Assembly: GCA_030272585.1 (NCBI GenBank)
Contig: BSYQ01000012.1
Span: forward strand, 2,728,001-2,792,000
Direction of reading: 5' to 3'
DNA: 64,000 nucleotides
Source of the DNA: Bryopsis sp. KO-2023
Lineage: Eukaryota; Chlorophyta; Ulvophyceae; Bryopsidales; Bryopsidaceae
Shown: piece after piece, positions 24,126 through 33,650 of the stretch
How positions within the stretch are numbered: the stretch's first letter is position 1
Layout of the letters: every line of letters begins with the position of its first letter
Position numbers and translations under genes: made by a program
The notes under the pieces: generated by a model
The model's database searches: none
Told to the model about the DNA's origin: nothing
What the model saw: the letters and a program-made list of their open reading frames with translations, nothing else

Positions 24126-26777
24126 ATGGCTGACCGTGAACACGCATTGGCAGTGCGCGAGCCTCAAGTTGAAGAGCCAGGGATTGAACCTGAGTTCGAT
24201 GAGGAATTGCCTGACGCACCCAATGTTGTGTATCAACAAATAAACGTCCAGAACATCCACAATGTCCAGCAAGCAGCTGTCGACATAGACATGGGAGCTG
24301 ATGCGGAAGCCTTAAGAGAGGATGTGGATGCGGTCCATGACCGTGTGGACGATTTAGCCCACGGGCTAAGGGGTCACCTGCAGCAAGTTGACCAGACACT
24401 GGGGCAGAGGCTAGCCCATACTGAGGCCTCTGTGTCGAACCAACTGGCTGGCGCATCAGAGGTGATCGGGCAGGCGCTGGAAACACAGCACCAGCATGCG
24501 CAACAGGTTGAGGCCACACAGCATGCGGTGGTGTCGCAACAGCAGAAGCTGGATTCAGTAGCGGCTCAACATAGTCGATACGAGCAGAGGCTATTACGCC
24601 AAGATATCGACCATAGGAAAGAAAGAGCCGAGATCAAAGCTTCTGTGGATGCAATAACGAGGAGAATGGATGCCGCAGACATTCTAGCGGACTCTCGTTT
24701 TGCTGACCTAAAAGAAGCAACTGAAGCCTCAGCACTTCAGTTAAAACAACTCTCCGAGTTATCCCTTGTTCAAGGGCGGAGAATTGAAGGCTTATTAGGA
24801 ACTGTTGCGGATTCCAACGAAAAAGTCGAACGGACTCTAGAATTGTTTCGGGAGTCCTTGCATAAACAAGGTGCTGAGGTGAAGCGTTTGCAGAGCTCAA
24901 GAGTAGCAATTCAAAAAGATTTGATTGCCTTGGAGAAAAAGGCATCCAAAACCTGGGATCAGCAGCAAGATGCAGCTGATGTGGTTGCCTTAAGATTATC
25001 TGGCCTGGAACGAAGCATGGAGGATGTGAGTGGCGGAAGCCAGAGTGCCCAAAGTGGAAGTGATGCTCGAGCAGTATCACCAGAGCGTGAAGAATCAACT
25101 TCCCCTGAGCCTGAGGACTCAGCCTTTGGGATGCCGCTGCCGAAGAAATCAGTAAAGCAGTTGGCTGCATCATGGCCGCCACTAGACCAGAGCTTCGCGG
25201 TAGGAATGGTTGGGGCAGGAACCTCAACAATACCGGCTCCTCCAGCAGTACAGGTCGAGGAGGGTGAAATTGTTGCTGCAGAAGCACCACCATGCACTGC
25301 AGTGGACAGCGCACCAGACGTTGATTTCACATTCCCTCAGTTGATACCTCCAAGTACAAGAGCTCAGCCTGGAGTACGCATCTCAGAACCCGACTCTGCC
25401 GATGGATCACGTAGACCCACACGAATTAACCCAAGAGTTCTCTCCTCAGCAGAAGTGTTATATCAAATTGACCTTGAGCGTGCTAAGGCACAGGTCAGAG
25501 AAGAGAAAGGAAAAGAACCCATGCAGATCCCCACACGTACTGGAAGATTGGGACTTGGGTTAAGTGCTTTGGGAGCAAGGGTAGAAAATAATCCCTTTGC
25601 TGCACTTGGTTCATATGAGTCTACTGGTGGACCCAGTCGAGTTCCTCGCATGCGAGGTAACTTTGGAGACCCTGGTGATGACGACCCAGATGATGATGGC
25701 GGTGATGATTACCGCGACAGACGAAACCGCCCACCTTCTCGCATTCCAGGTGCGCCTGATGGCGGAGGAGGTGGTGGCGGCGGTGGAGATGGTGGAGGCG
25801 GTGGACCTCCCGGTGGACCTCCTGGTGGAGGTGGAGGTGGAGGTGGCGCTGGACCAGCAGGCCCAGGACCTCCTAGGCAAGGACAGTGGTTGCCTAGCAC
25901 CGTCAAGTTGCAAATGCCTCGCGCATTTAACGGAAGTGGAGAACCAAAAGCCCGTAAATGGCAAGTGCTCATGACGCGGTACTTGAGAACCTGCGGAGTG
26001 CATGAAGCACAGTGGCAATCGATTATGGCCACTAACCTTTATGGGGCTGCCTCGGATTGGTTAACGATGCAAGAGTTGAAAATTCACCGAGGTGAAAGAC
26101 CACCCTTCCGTGACTGGATGGACTTCATGGATGGCTTAGCTACAGCTTTCGAATTCTCTAGTGATCGAGATGAAGCGTGGCGTGACCTCCATAAACTCAA
26201 GCAGACTGGAACCGTGAAACAGTTCGTCAAAGAGTTTCAGCGGTTAGTCTTGAGGATTCCAGACCTCGAAGAGGATCACCAGTATTTGCTCTTCGTGGAT
26301 GGACTTAAAAGTGAAGTTCAGAAGTTAGTCGCAGCAACGGTACCTCGAGATGTCGAGGCCGCCATCATATCCGCCGAACGATTGGAAGCCCTTGGAGTTG
26401 GAACACAAGGCCAAGGAGGGCAGACCAATCCGAAAAAGAAAGGAGTCTGGCGTGGTGGAAGAAAGAAAAAAGGCCAGAATCAGGGTCAGCAGCAGCAGAA
26501 CCCTACACCACCAGCCCAAGCACCACCACAAGCTGCCGCAGGAGTACAACAGCAGCAGCAACAGCAACAAGGACGAGGAGGAGGACGTGGTGGTGGTGGA
26601 CGTGGACGCGGTGGTGGTAACCGTGGAAGAGGACAAGCCAATCAGGGAAGACAGAACCCCCAGGGGGGAGGGGGATATCATTGTTATCTTTGTGGAAAGA
26701 AGGGTCATCCTGTGAGGCAATGTCCTAGATTGGAGGAGGTGAAAAACCTCCCCGATGTAAAAAAAATGTTAAACTGA
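24126..26777 (+). CDS. Element IV Gag
   Basis: Forms the particle that packages element RNA. 883 codons from an ATG in good context (ACCATGG). The N-terminal third is a long coiled coil (many heptad-like stretches around LRGHLQQVDQTLGQRLAHTE). A disordered, acidic middle and a glycine/proline run follow (about residues 540-590). The capsid-like core has LKQTGTVKQFVKEFQRLVLR near residue 700. Then come poly-Q and RG-rich stretches and a CCHC zinc knuckle, CYLCGKKGHPVRQC, near the end. The final codons GTA AAA AAA ATG hold the heptamer A AAA AAA, suited to a -1 frameshift into protease. Gag of element I has the same plan, so these two families are related. Confidence 0.92.
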   Translation: MADREHALAVREPQVEEPGIEPEFDEELPDAPNVVYQQINVQNIHNVQQAAVDIDMGADAEALREDVDAVHDRVDDLAHGLRGHLQQVDQTLGQRLAHTEASVSNQLAGASEVIGQALETQHQHAQQVEATQHAVVSQQQKLDSVAAQHSRYEQRLLRQDIDHRKERAEIKASVDAITRRMDAADILADSRFADLKEATEASALQLKQLSELSLVQGRRIEGLLGTVADSNEKVERTLELFRESLHKQGAEVKRLQSSRVAIQKDLIALEKKASKTWDQQQDAADVVALRLSGLERSMEDVSGGSQSAQSGSDARAVSPEREESTSPEPEDSAFGMPLPKKSVKQLAASWPPLDQSFAVGMVGAGTSTIPAPPAVQVEEGEIVAAEAPPCTAVDSAPDVDFTFPQLIPPSTRAQPGVRISEPDSADGSRRPTRINPRVLSSAEVLYQIDLERAKAQVREEKGKEPMQIPTRTGRLGLGLSALGARVENNPFAALGSYESTGGPSRVPRMRGNFGDPGDDDPDDDGGDDYRDRRNRPPSRIPGAPDGGGGGGGGGDGGGGGPPGGPPGGGGGGGGAGPAGPGPPRQGQWLPSTVKLQMPRAFNGSGEPKARKWQVLMTRYLRTCGVHEAQWQSIMATNLYGAASDWLTMQELKIHRGERPPFRDWMDFMDGLATAFEFSSDRDEAWRDLHKLKQTGTVKQFVKEFQRLVLRIPDLEEDHQYLLFVDGLKSEVQKLVAATVPRDVEAAIISAERLEALGVGTQGQGGQTNPKKKGVWRGGRKKKGQNQGQQQQNPTPPAQAPPQAAAGVQQQQQQQQGRGGGRGGGGRGRGGGNRGRGQANQGRQNPQGGGGYHCYLCGKKGHPVRQCPRLEEVKNLPDVKKMLN
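26759..26765 (+). promoter_or_regulatory. Candidate -1 frameshift site (A AAA AAA)
   Basis: The heptamer is in the gag frame (gtA AAA AAA atg), four codons before the gag stop. The -1 frame is open from here through protease to 27691. Stimulatory RNA structure was not assessed. Confidence 0.6.
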
Positions 26778-27691
26778 CCGCCAGGCAGGAAACTGCTTCG
26801 TCTGAGCCTGGCCGACGCAAACGTCGTAAGCGAAACAGAGTTCGTAGGCGGCGTAGGAAGCATAGATCAAAAGTAGGTGCCTCGAAAAAGGTTTGTACTC
26901 ACAGCGGAAAACCTGAGGAGCGGACTAGTACACCGCGTGAAGAGAGAACAGAGACACTCTCCACATCTACCCAATCGGCACATGACAACTGCGATTGGAA
27001 AAATGAACAGAAGGAAAGCACACCGGATGAGATGGACGCGCCTCATGCGTCATCTGCATCTCTTCCCTCTGTTAGTGAATCTGTGGGCTCATTGGAGTCG
27101 CAGAGTAGTCTACAGGAGTCCCTGCCTGCAGACGTAGACGATAGTGGGTCAGAAACAACCCAGCGGTCTACCACAGAGCGAGTTAATGTGTCAGAAGTTC
27201 GATCAACTTCGTCAACCAAGGGTGACACATGCCCTCTGTTAAAAATTCAAGAAGTGCCTGTGAGAGGGTACGAAGTAAAAGCACGGATCAAGACCACGGA
27301 TCTTTATGCATTCATTGATTGTGGAAGTACCGCAAACTATATCAATGATAAGGTAGCGCGTGATCTCGGGTTGTCGATTACACCAAGCTCCAAGAGAGCA
27401 ATGTTGGCAAACGGAGATATTAAAGAACTGGCTGGCAGCTGTAACAACCTCCGAGTAAAGATAGGAGGGCTGAAGTGCAAAATGAAAGCGGATCTGTTCC
27501 CAGACCTTGGTTATGACCTAATATTGGGCATGCCTTGGTTGCAGAAAGAAAACCCCCGCATAGACTTTCAGCAAAATGAGATTTCAGTTTGCAAAAACAG
27601 CCAAGTGTTTCATCTCCCGTTGCGACATCCACCCAAGAGAGTATTGAACCTGAACGAAAAGTACAGTCGATACTGCAAGAAGTGCCAGTGA
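26766..27691 (+). CDS. Element IV protease frame
   Basis: An aspartic protease that cuts the Gag-Pol polyprotein. It is read in the -1 frame relative to gag and open from the end of gag. A very basic linker (GRRKRRKRNRVRRRRRKHRS) and an S/T-rich stretch come first. The protease core has LYAFIDCGSTANYIND (active-site D in DCGS, where most relatives have DSGA/DSGS) and LGYDLILGMPWL-type ending (YDLILGMPWLQKENPRIDF). The frame stops at 27691 while RT continues in the next -1 frame. Confidence 0.82.
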
Positions 27692-30600
27692 CTGAGTGTT
27701 CAGCTAAACGAATGATGCGTCATCTCAAAACAGAGACAGCATTCATGGTTGTAGTGCAAGAATCTGAAGAGAAAGCTTTAGGCCAACATGAATTGCCTGA
27801 CGCAATAGAGCGAACACAGCCATTCAACACTGAGGATGAGATTGGTAAACTTATTCGTTCAGACACCCCTGCCGAAATTAAAAAGGTGGTAGAAACACAC
27901 CGTGGTGTGTTCCCTCGTGATTTACCCCCAGGGATCCCTCCGAAGAGAAAAGGTCATGAATTTAAGATAGACCTGGAGGATCCAACACCTATCCATCGTC
28001 CAATATACAAGCTTTCACCAGCAGAGCTGGATGAAGTGAAAGCACAAGTGGACTACCTTCTGGAACAGAAGAAAATCAAACCATCCGAGTCCCCTTGGGG
28101 CGCGCCAATCCTGTTTGTACCAAAAAAGGATGGAGGCTTAAGGATGTGTGTGGATTACAGGTGGATTAATAAGGTGACGGTGAAAAACCGATATCCTTTA
28201 CCCCTGCCAGAAGAATTGATGGATAGAGTGTTCAAAGCCAAAGTGTTCTCAAAGTTAGATCTGCGATCAGGCTATTGGCAATTTCCAGTAAGGCCATCTG
28301 ATACAGATAAAACAGCGTTCCGCACGAGATACGGTCACTTTGAGTTTTTGGTAGCGCCTTTTGGGCTAACCAATTGCCCAGCGCAATTCCAAACTCTAGT
28401 GCAAGACCTACTCACAGAGTTTTTAGATGATTTTGTTGTTGTCTTTATTGATGACATACTCATCTTCTCTGAAAACATGGAACAGCATGCCGAACACTTA
28501 GAGAAAGTCCTGTCGCGACTAGCAGAATATCAGCTTTTTGCTAAGGCAAGTAAAAGTGAGCTGGCTGTCGCAACAGTAGACTATCTTGGCTACCGCATTA
28601 GCGGAAGTGGGTTAGAACCACAGGAACAAAAAGTGAAGGCAGTGAAGGAGTGGAAGGAACTACAGAGTGTTAGCGATGTACGTAGTTTCCTTGGAATGGT
28701 TTCATACTACAGGAAATTCATTCCCCAGTTTGCACATGTTGCTGGACCACTCCATGACTTAGTGAAAAAAGACCATCCCTGGAGATGGGGACAGGTTGAG
28801 CGTGGCGCATTCAATGAATTGAAAAAGCGTTTAAGTCAAGCTCCCGTCCTTATTTTTCCAGATGCGTCACTGCCTTACACTGTGATCACTGATGCGTCGA
28901 ATGAGGCCATCGGTGCCGTGTTAACACAGGATCACGGAGAGGGGCTACAGCCAATAGCTTACCTCTCACGTAGATTCAAGCCTGCCGAGCTTAACTATGC
29001 ACCATACGACAAAGAGTTGTGTGCAATATGTTATGCGATGGTGCAGTGGAGACATTATCTAGAAGGTTGTGCGGGTGGAGTAACAGTGTTCACTGACCAC
29101 CAACCTCTGACGCATATTCTGTCGCAGAGGAACCTTTCTAGAACCCAAGCAAGATGGCTTGAGGCGGGGTACCTGACTTCGATCAACCCCAAGATCTCCT
29201 ATATCAAAGGCAAGGCTAATGTGTTAGCAGATGCTCTCTCCCGCAGTGTTCCTAAGCCCGTGGAAACTGCGATGAACAGTTCCACTTGGCAAGTGCATCA
29301 AGCAAGCCAAGACGAGTGGAAACAAGCCCTCCAAGCTGATAACTCCTTGGTGAAGATATTGCGGAAGCTTGAGAGTGGCGAGGAAGTTGCGGGATATTTC
29401 CTCAGAGAGGGAATACTCTGGACGGTCCCAAAGAGAGGATTAGTCGAGAAAGTGGTGGTTCCTAAAGGCCAGCGCAATAAGATTATGAAGGAGTGCCATG
29501 AGACACCTTCAGCAGGCCATACAGGACCAGCGCGAACAGGAGAAATCCTAGCGCGGCGATATTGGTGGAAAGGGTGGATGAATGAGTTGAAGGCATTTGT
29601 GCGCGAATGCCCTGTGTGCCAACAAATAAAGGCTGACACACAGAAGCCTATGGGCTTACTTCAACCCCTGCCAATACCTGAGCGGAAGTGGGAGCAGATT
29701 ACCACTGACTTGGTGACAGATCTACCAGCATCCAATGGGTTTAGTGCTGTAGCTGTCTTTGTCGATAGACTTACCAAGTTTGTGCATTTCGCCCCATGTA
29801 CTAAAGAGATTACCGCTGCAGGATACGCCCAACTTTTTATCGAACATGTTTACCGCAACCATGGCCTACCTAAAGTGATTGTGTCTGATAGAGACCCTCG
29901 CTTTACCAGCAAGTTCTGGCAGACGCTTTTTAAAGCTCTGGGTACAGAGATTCGTATGAGTACAGCTTACCACCCTCAGACGGATGGGCAGAGTGAGGTT
30001 ACCATACGTACTCTGGAAAATTTTCTAAGGCCATATGCTGAGAGGTATCCCCATAAGTGGGTTGAGTATTTACCTACAGCAGAGTTTGCAGCAAACAATG
30101 CAGTGAATGCGAGTACAGGGTTCGCACCTGCATACTTGATGTATGGGTACCATCCAGAAACACCAAACATTGGTGGGACGGCAACGCAATTTCAAGTGGA
30201 AGCAGTTAAGACTATGGTAGCACGGATGGCACAGGACTTGGATACCGCAAAAGCATATTACTCTAGAGCACAACACAGAATGTGTGTGAGTGCAAACAAG
30301 AAGAGGAAAGATATTGCTTTTGAGAAAGGGGATAAAGTCCTGATAAAAAGCCGTTTTATTCCGTTGGCTGCTTTGAACAAAGTGAGTCCCAAACTGCGCC
30401 GTCGATTTGTGGGTCCCTTTGAAATTGTGGAGAAAATATCAAAGGTGGCTTACAGAGTTCAACTTCCGGAAACATGGCTCATTCACCCAGTGTTTCATGT
30501 TTCTAAGTTCAAGCGTTATCACGCCTCGAGTGATAACAGCAGGCAGATACAACCTCCAGAAGGAGAGTTGATTGGTAGCGAAGTAGAGTATGAGGTCGAA

Positions 30601-30771
30601 AATATCCTAAGGGCTAGAGGTAAACGCAATCGCGAATACCTAGTGCTGTGGAAAGGATACGATCTACTTGACGCTACTTGGGAACCTGAAGCTAATCTGG
30701 TTAACGCACCAGATATACTTCGCGCATTTAAAGAGAAAGAAAGAAAAGAGTTGCAGAAAGGAAGAGAATAG
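27589..30771 (+). CDS. Element IV pol: reverse transcriptase, RNase H, integrase, chromodomain
   Basis: 1060 codons that copy and insert the element. RT has [32 protein letters not shown] and the catalytic pair in VVFIDDILIF (FIDD). RNase H has VITDASNEAIGAV and TDHQPLTHI. Integrase has an HHCC zinc module (AGHTGPARTG, CPVCQQIKAD), the first catalytic D in TTDLVTDLP, the second in VIVSDRDPRF, and E in [20 protein letters not shown]-terminal GPF module is followed by a chromodomain (YEVENILRARGKRNREYL, LWKGYDLLDATWEPE) that probably steers integration to marked chromatin. The frame overlaps the protease frame by about 100 bp. The listed start is only the first open codon; no ATG is expected if RT is made by frameshifting. 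Confidence 0.93.
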   Translation: MQKQPSVSSPVATSTQESIEPERKVQSILQEVPVTECSAKRMMRHLKTETAFMVVVQESEEKALGQHELPDAIERTQPFNTEDEIGKLIRSDTPAEIKKVVETHRGVFPRDLPPGIPPKRKGHEFKIDLEDPTPIHRPIYKLSPAELDEVKAQVDYLLEQKKIKPSESPWGAPILFVPKKDGGLRMCVDYRWINKVTVKNRYPLPLPEELMDRVFKAKVFSKLDLRSGYWQFPVRPSDTDKTAFRTRYGHFEFLVAPFGLTNCPAQFQTLVQDLLTEFLDDFVVVFIDDILIFSENMEQHAEHLEKVLSRLAEYQLFAKASKSELAVATVDYLGYRISGSGLEPQEQKVKAVKEWKELQSVSDVRSFLGMVSYYRKFIPQFAHVAGPLHDLVKKDHPWRWGQVERGAFNELKKRLSQAPVLIFPDASLPYTVITDASNEAIGAVLTQDHGEGLQPIAYLSRRFKPAELNYAPYDKELCAICYAMVQWRHYLEGCAGGVTVFTDHQPLTHILSQRNLSRTQARWLEAGYLTSINPKISYIKGKANVLADALSRSVPKPVETAMNSSTWQVHQASQDEWKQALQADNSLVKILRKLESGEEVAGYFLREGILWTVPKRGLVEKVVVPKGQRNKIMKECHETPSAGHTGPARTGEILARRYWWKGWMNELKAFVRECPVCQQIKADTQKPMGLLQPLPIPERKWEQITTDLVTDLPASNGFSAVAVFVDRLTKFVHFAPCTKEITAAGYAQLFIEHVYRNHGLPKVIVSDRDPRFTSKFWQTLFKALGTEIRMSTAYHPQTDGQSEVTIRTLENFLRPYAERYPHKWVEYLPTAEFAANNAVNASTGFAPAYLMYGYHPETPNIGGTATQFQVEAVKTMVARMAQDLDTAKAYYSRAQHRMCVSANKKRKDIAFEKGDKVLIKSRFIPLAALNKVSPKLRRRFVGPFEIVEKISKVAYRVQLPETWLIHPVFHVSKFKRYHASSDNSRQIQPPEGELIGSEVEYEVENILRARGKRNREYLVLWKGYDLLDATWEPEANLVNAPDILRAFKEKERKELQKGRE

Positions 30772-31220
30772 GGAAGCAGAGTGTTTGATGGCTAAGGTGG
30801 AACTCCTTATAGCAAGGGGGCGCGAAAAAGGATACCTTAGAAAAACTCTGTCGACTTCCAAACCAACTCTTTATCTTTAATGCGTTAGGTGCCTAAGTTA
30901 TTTGGTTGGCGCAGTAAGTGTAGCTTCAGTAGTACTTTAGAAACCGGGCAAACGATGTCACATTCGAGATAGTGTGGTTGTTCCGAGAAAACCCCTATCA
31001 AGTGACGTGTTGAGGTGGTCTTGACGAGACTCCAACCGAGCGAAACGTTGGTGTCTCACCCCAATAACTCAACGAGGAAAGTGTACGAGTCACCCAGCCT
31101 TATAAGCGCAGCCCTCGAACCATTTTGCCCTAGTGTTTGTGTAAACGGAGCGAGCTCCTGAGTGAAAAAGAGTCTAAAGACGCACAAACCGTTGTTATTT
31201 CTTTCTTTCCGACAAACATA
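30772..31220 (+). other. Spacer between pol and ORF3 of element IV
   Basis: About 450 bp without a convincing ORF. A separate promoter, a splice acceptor or a reinitiation signal for ORF3 would be expected here, but I cannot identify one. Confidence 0.4.
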
Positions 31221-33035
31221 ATGGCTGCCGACACACCCGCCGCAATTATTGCGAGGTTGGAAGCGGAGGTAGCTCAAAAAGAAGAGGAGCTGCAGCACTT
31301 TACGTCGACCGCAGAGGAAGTGCTGCAGAACAATGAGGCCTTAACCCGGCAGCTCTCAGAGTTGAGTGACCGGACGAAAGCAGCTGAGGCTGCGAAGGAG
31401 GCAGCGGAGAAAGCCAAGGATAAGGCGGAGGCGGAAAAGAAAGAAGCGGAGGACAAGACCAAGGTCTTGGAAGAAAAATTGGAAGCCATGAAGCTGAAGA
31501 AGCAGCGGTTCCAATCTCACATGATGGCTAACCATCGTGAGAATGACCTCCGCAAGCAAGCTCTCGGGGGAATGGTGGATCGATTTACCGCGGTAGAGGA
31601 AACGCTGCAGCGAGCTGTAGCAACCGCGTGGAGTGCAGCAGCCAACAACCTTAAGAAGGAATTGGCAGAACAAGAGCTGCAGATCGATTTGCTGGGAGAG
31701 TCCCTCAGAGACGGCTCTGAAAGACTTCAAGTGCAGAGCGAAACAACGGACAAGATGCTGCGTTTGAACCCGCCGGTACCAGCACCACGGGTACGCGAAG
31801 AACTGGATCGCCAAGTCCAAGTTCTGTTGTCAAACGCAACACTTGATCTGGAACCGTCCAAGGACGATGATGCGGGAGGCTCAAGCAAGGGCAAGGGGAA
31901 AGGGAAAAACAAACGCCCAAGCTCGCCGTGTAGGGATGAAGATCCACACGGAAAGAGAAGGCGAGAGGACGGTGACGATGAAGGTGGTGAGCCACCGAGG
32001 GATCGTATGCCTGGAGATGCAGCAAGAGCCAACTTGTTACTCAAGTTAAAGGCTGCCGCATTAAAGACTCCAGCACCCTCACAACCAGCGCCAACAGTTC
32101 AGACTCCCGGAGATGAGGCTACTGCAATAGCACCGGGGGAGGACTTATTCGACATGAGAGAGGAGGAGCTTTTGGACTTGGATTTTAACGAAGAAATTGA
32201 CTTCGGCAGTCCACCTCCTAGGCTCGAAGGTCCTAGTTCTGAACTGGAGGACGGGGAAATAAGGAATGATGAAGGGCCAAGCCAGGTGACAGAGGTTCAG
32301 CGTGCGGTCCATCCACCGTTGGAGTTAGCTCCAACAGAAGCAGCACTTCGGGCTTTCCGAGAAAAGGTTAAGCTCAGAAGACTAAGGGCGGCTGCTCAGG
32401 ACAAAGTGGATGCTGCACCCAGCGAAGTGAACCTGTCACGGGAGGATATCGAGGAGGCTTGCAACCCCATCACTGCGTCAGAGAAATGGCCGAAGGTCCA
32501 ATATACTAACCCCAGGGACCGAGCCTTGCAAAATTACCGCGGCAACCGGCACTTTCACGAGTTGCCCATGTGCATTTGGTGCGGGAGAAGCCCAATGCAA
32601 GCAAGTGCTCAGCGGCTGACGCAGAAGAAGTATTCCGTCCTTCCTTGTGGGTATCACCTCGTGTGTGATGCTCACTGGTTGGCATACTCGATGCTGGGGC
32701 GCATCGTCACGGCGGTCCAAAAAGTCGCGGAAGTGGACAACAAGTCCATCGCCACCGTCTCCCCATTCTCTCTACCTGCCCATATGTTGAAGCTGACACG
32801 CTCGACGTTCGAAGAAATCCCTCCGTTCCCGGCTGAGCACGAGAAGTTGCCACACTGCAACATGTGTGTGAAGCGGCAGCTCAAGGTGTCCGGCATCACA
32901 AGGGATCTGCCATTCCTAAAGTCCAAGAGGGTGGCTGCCGCATTTGATCCCTGTGTCCGGTATCGTGCAGTGCAGCAAGCGCATGCGCAGGAGCAGCGTG
33001 CTAATCAGCAAGCGCAAGCGCCGGAACAGCGTTAA
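31221..33035 (+). CDS. Element IV ORF3: coiled coil plus Cys/His domain
   Basis: 604 codons from an ATG at 31221; the frame is open further upstream to 31137. The first ~110 residues are an A/E/K-rich coiled coil (EAAEKAKDKAEAEKKEAEDK). A central basic stretch (KGKGKGKNKRPSS, GKRRREDGDD) could be a nuclear localisation signal. Acidic, proline-rich sequence follows. The C-terminal ~130 residues have CIWC, then CGYHLVCDAH, and about 60 residues later CNMCVKRQL, a spacing that suggests two zinc ions. The same order (coiled coil, basic patch, Cys/His end) is found in ORF3 of element I. Not an envelope: no signal peptide, no membrane helix. I do not recognise the family. Regulation of host silencing or particle/nucleic-acid binding is speculation. 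Confidence 0.82.
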   Translation: MAADTPAAIIARLEAEVAQKEEELQHFTSTAEEVLQNNEALTRQLSELSDRTKAAEAAKEAAEKAKDKAEAEKKEAEDKTKVLEEKLEAMKLKKQRFQSHMMANHRENDLRKQALGGMVDRFTAVEETLQRAVATAWSAAANNLKKELAEQELQIDLLGESLRDGSERLQVQSETTDKMLRLNPPVPAPRVREELDRQVQVLLSNATLDLEPSKDDDAGGSSKGKGKGKNKRPSSPCRDEDPHGKRRREDGDDEGGEPPRDRMPGDAARANLLLKLKAAALKTPAPSQPAPTVQTPGDEATAIAPGEDLFDMREEELLDLDFNEEIDFGSPPPRLEGPSSELEDGEIRNDEGPSQVTEVQRAVHPPLELAPTEAALRAFREKVKLRRLRAAAQDKVDAAPSEVNLSREDIEEACNPITASEKWPKVQYTNPRDRALQNYRGNRHFHELPMCIWCGRSPMQASAQRLTQKKYSVLPCGYHLVCDAHWLAYSMLGRIVTAVQKVAEVDNKSIATVSPFSLPAHMLKLTRSTFEEIPPFPAEHEKLPHCNMCVKRQLKVSGITRDLPFLKSKRVAAAFDPCVRYRAVQQAHAQEQRANQQAQAPEQR

Positions 33036-33216
33036 GGAGGAGGGAAACGGAGTTATCGTCGACCAAGTGTGTGCGTGCAGCAGCTGTCAGAGACGTCAGA
33101 GCAAGAGACAGGTCCAAGACAGTTGGGTGTGGGTATGGGAGTGGGTGAGTTTTGTGTTTGTGTTTTTGTGTCTTTGTTTTTCTTTGTGTTTTGGTGTGCG
33201 TGGGCGCCCACTTTTT

Positions 33217-33230
33217 GCGGGGGGGGCGTA
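33217..33230 (+). other. Polypurine tract of element IV
   Basis: The G-rich run GCGGGGGGGGCGTA ends directly at the 3' LTR. This is where plus-strand DNA synthesis would be primed. Confidence 0.75.
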
Positions 33231-33650
33231 TGTTAGTCTTTTAGCGCTATACGAGGTAGTTTGGGATAGAGCCGAGGGTGGCTGACGCATGTGGGTTCAC
33301 GAGTAAGACAGATTAGACCCAGAGTTTGGGGCATGCGTCAGCGTACTACACTTAGGGGTACTTAAGAGGCCCACTCGTTGTTTTGACGTTCACTTTATTT
33401 TGTAAGAACTCGGGATTCGTGGGATTGGTGTGTTCCCGCTTGTGTGTGTGTTTGTGTGTGTGTGTGTTAAGTGTTTGCCTGACGCAATCACTTCCCAACC
33501 CAAGTGCTCTAGTAGCGTTCACAACCGCGCTAGCTAGAGAGTTGTCTAAATCAACAAACCCCACAAGTATACTTGCGTTAGCCAGCAAGTTATCACGAAT
33601 CCAACCAACACAGCCGACCACTATTGCGTCACCCACAAGCTTCACTATCA
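33231..33650 (+). repeat. 3' LTR of element IV (420 bp)
   Basis: Matches the 5' LTR at 23561-23980 and is followed at once by the ATACT duplication. Confidence 0.95.

Larger units (their letters stand above)
23561..33650 (+). mobile_element. Element IV: intact-looking Ty3/gypsy chromovirus, innermost element
   Basis: A 10,090-bp plus-strand element within the integrase gene of element III. Order: 5' LTR 23561-23980, PBS, gag 24126-26777, protease frame to 27691, pol 27589-30771 with chromodomain, ORF3 31221-33035, polypurine tract, 3' LTR 33231-33650. LTRs are identical by eye and nothing is inserted in it, so it is the youngest of the four. The one doubt about coding capacity is the frame change between protease and RT. 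Confidence 0.95.
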
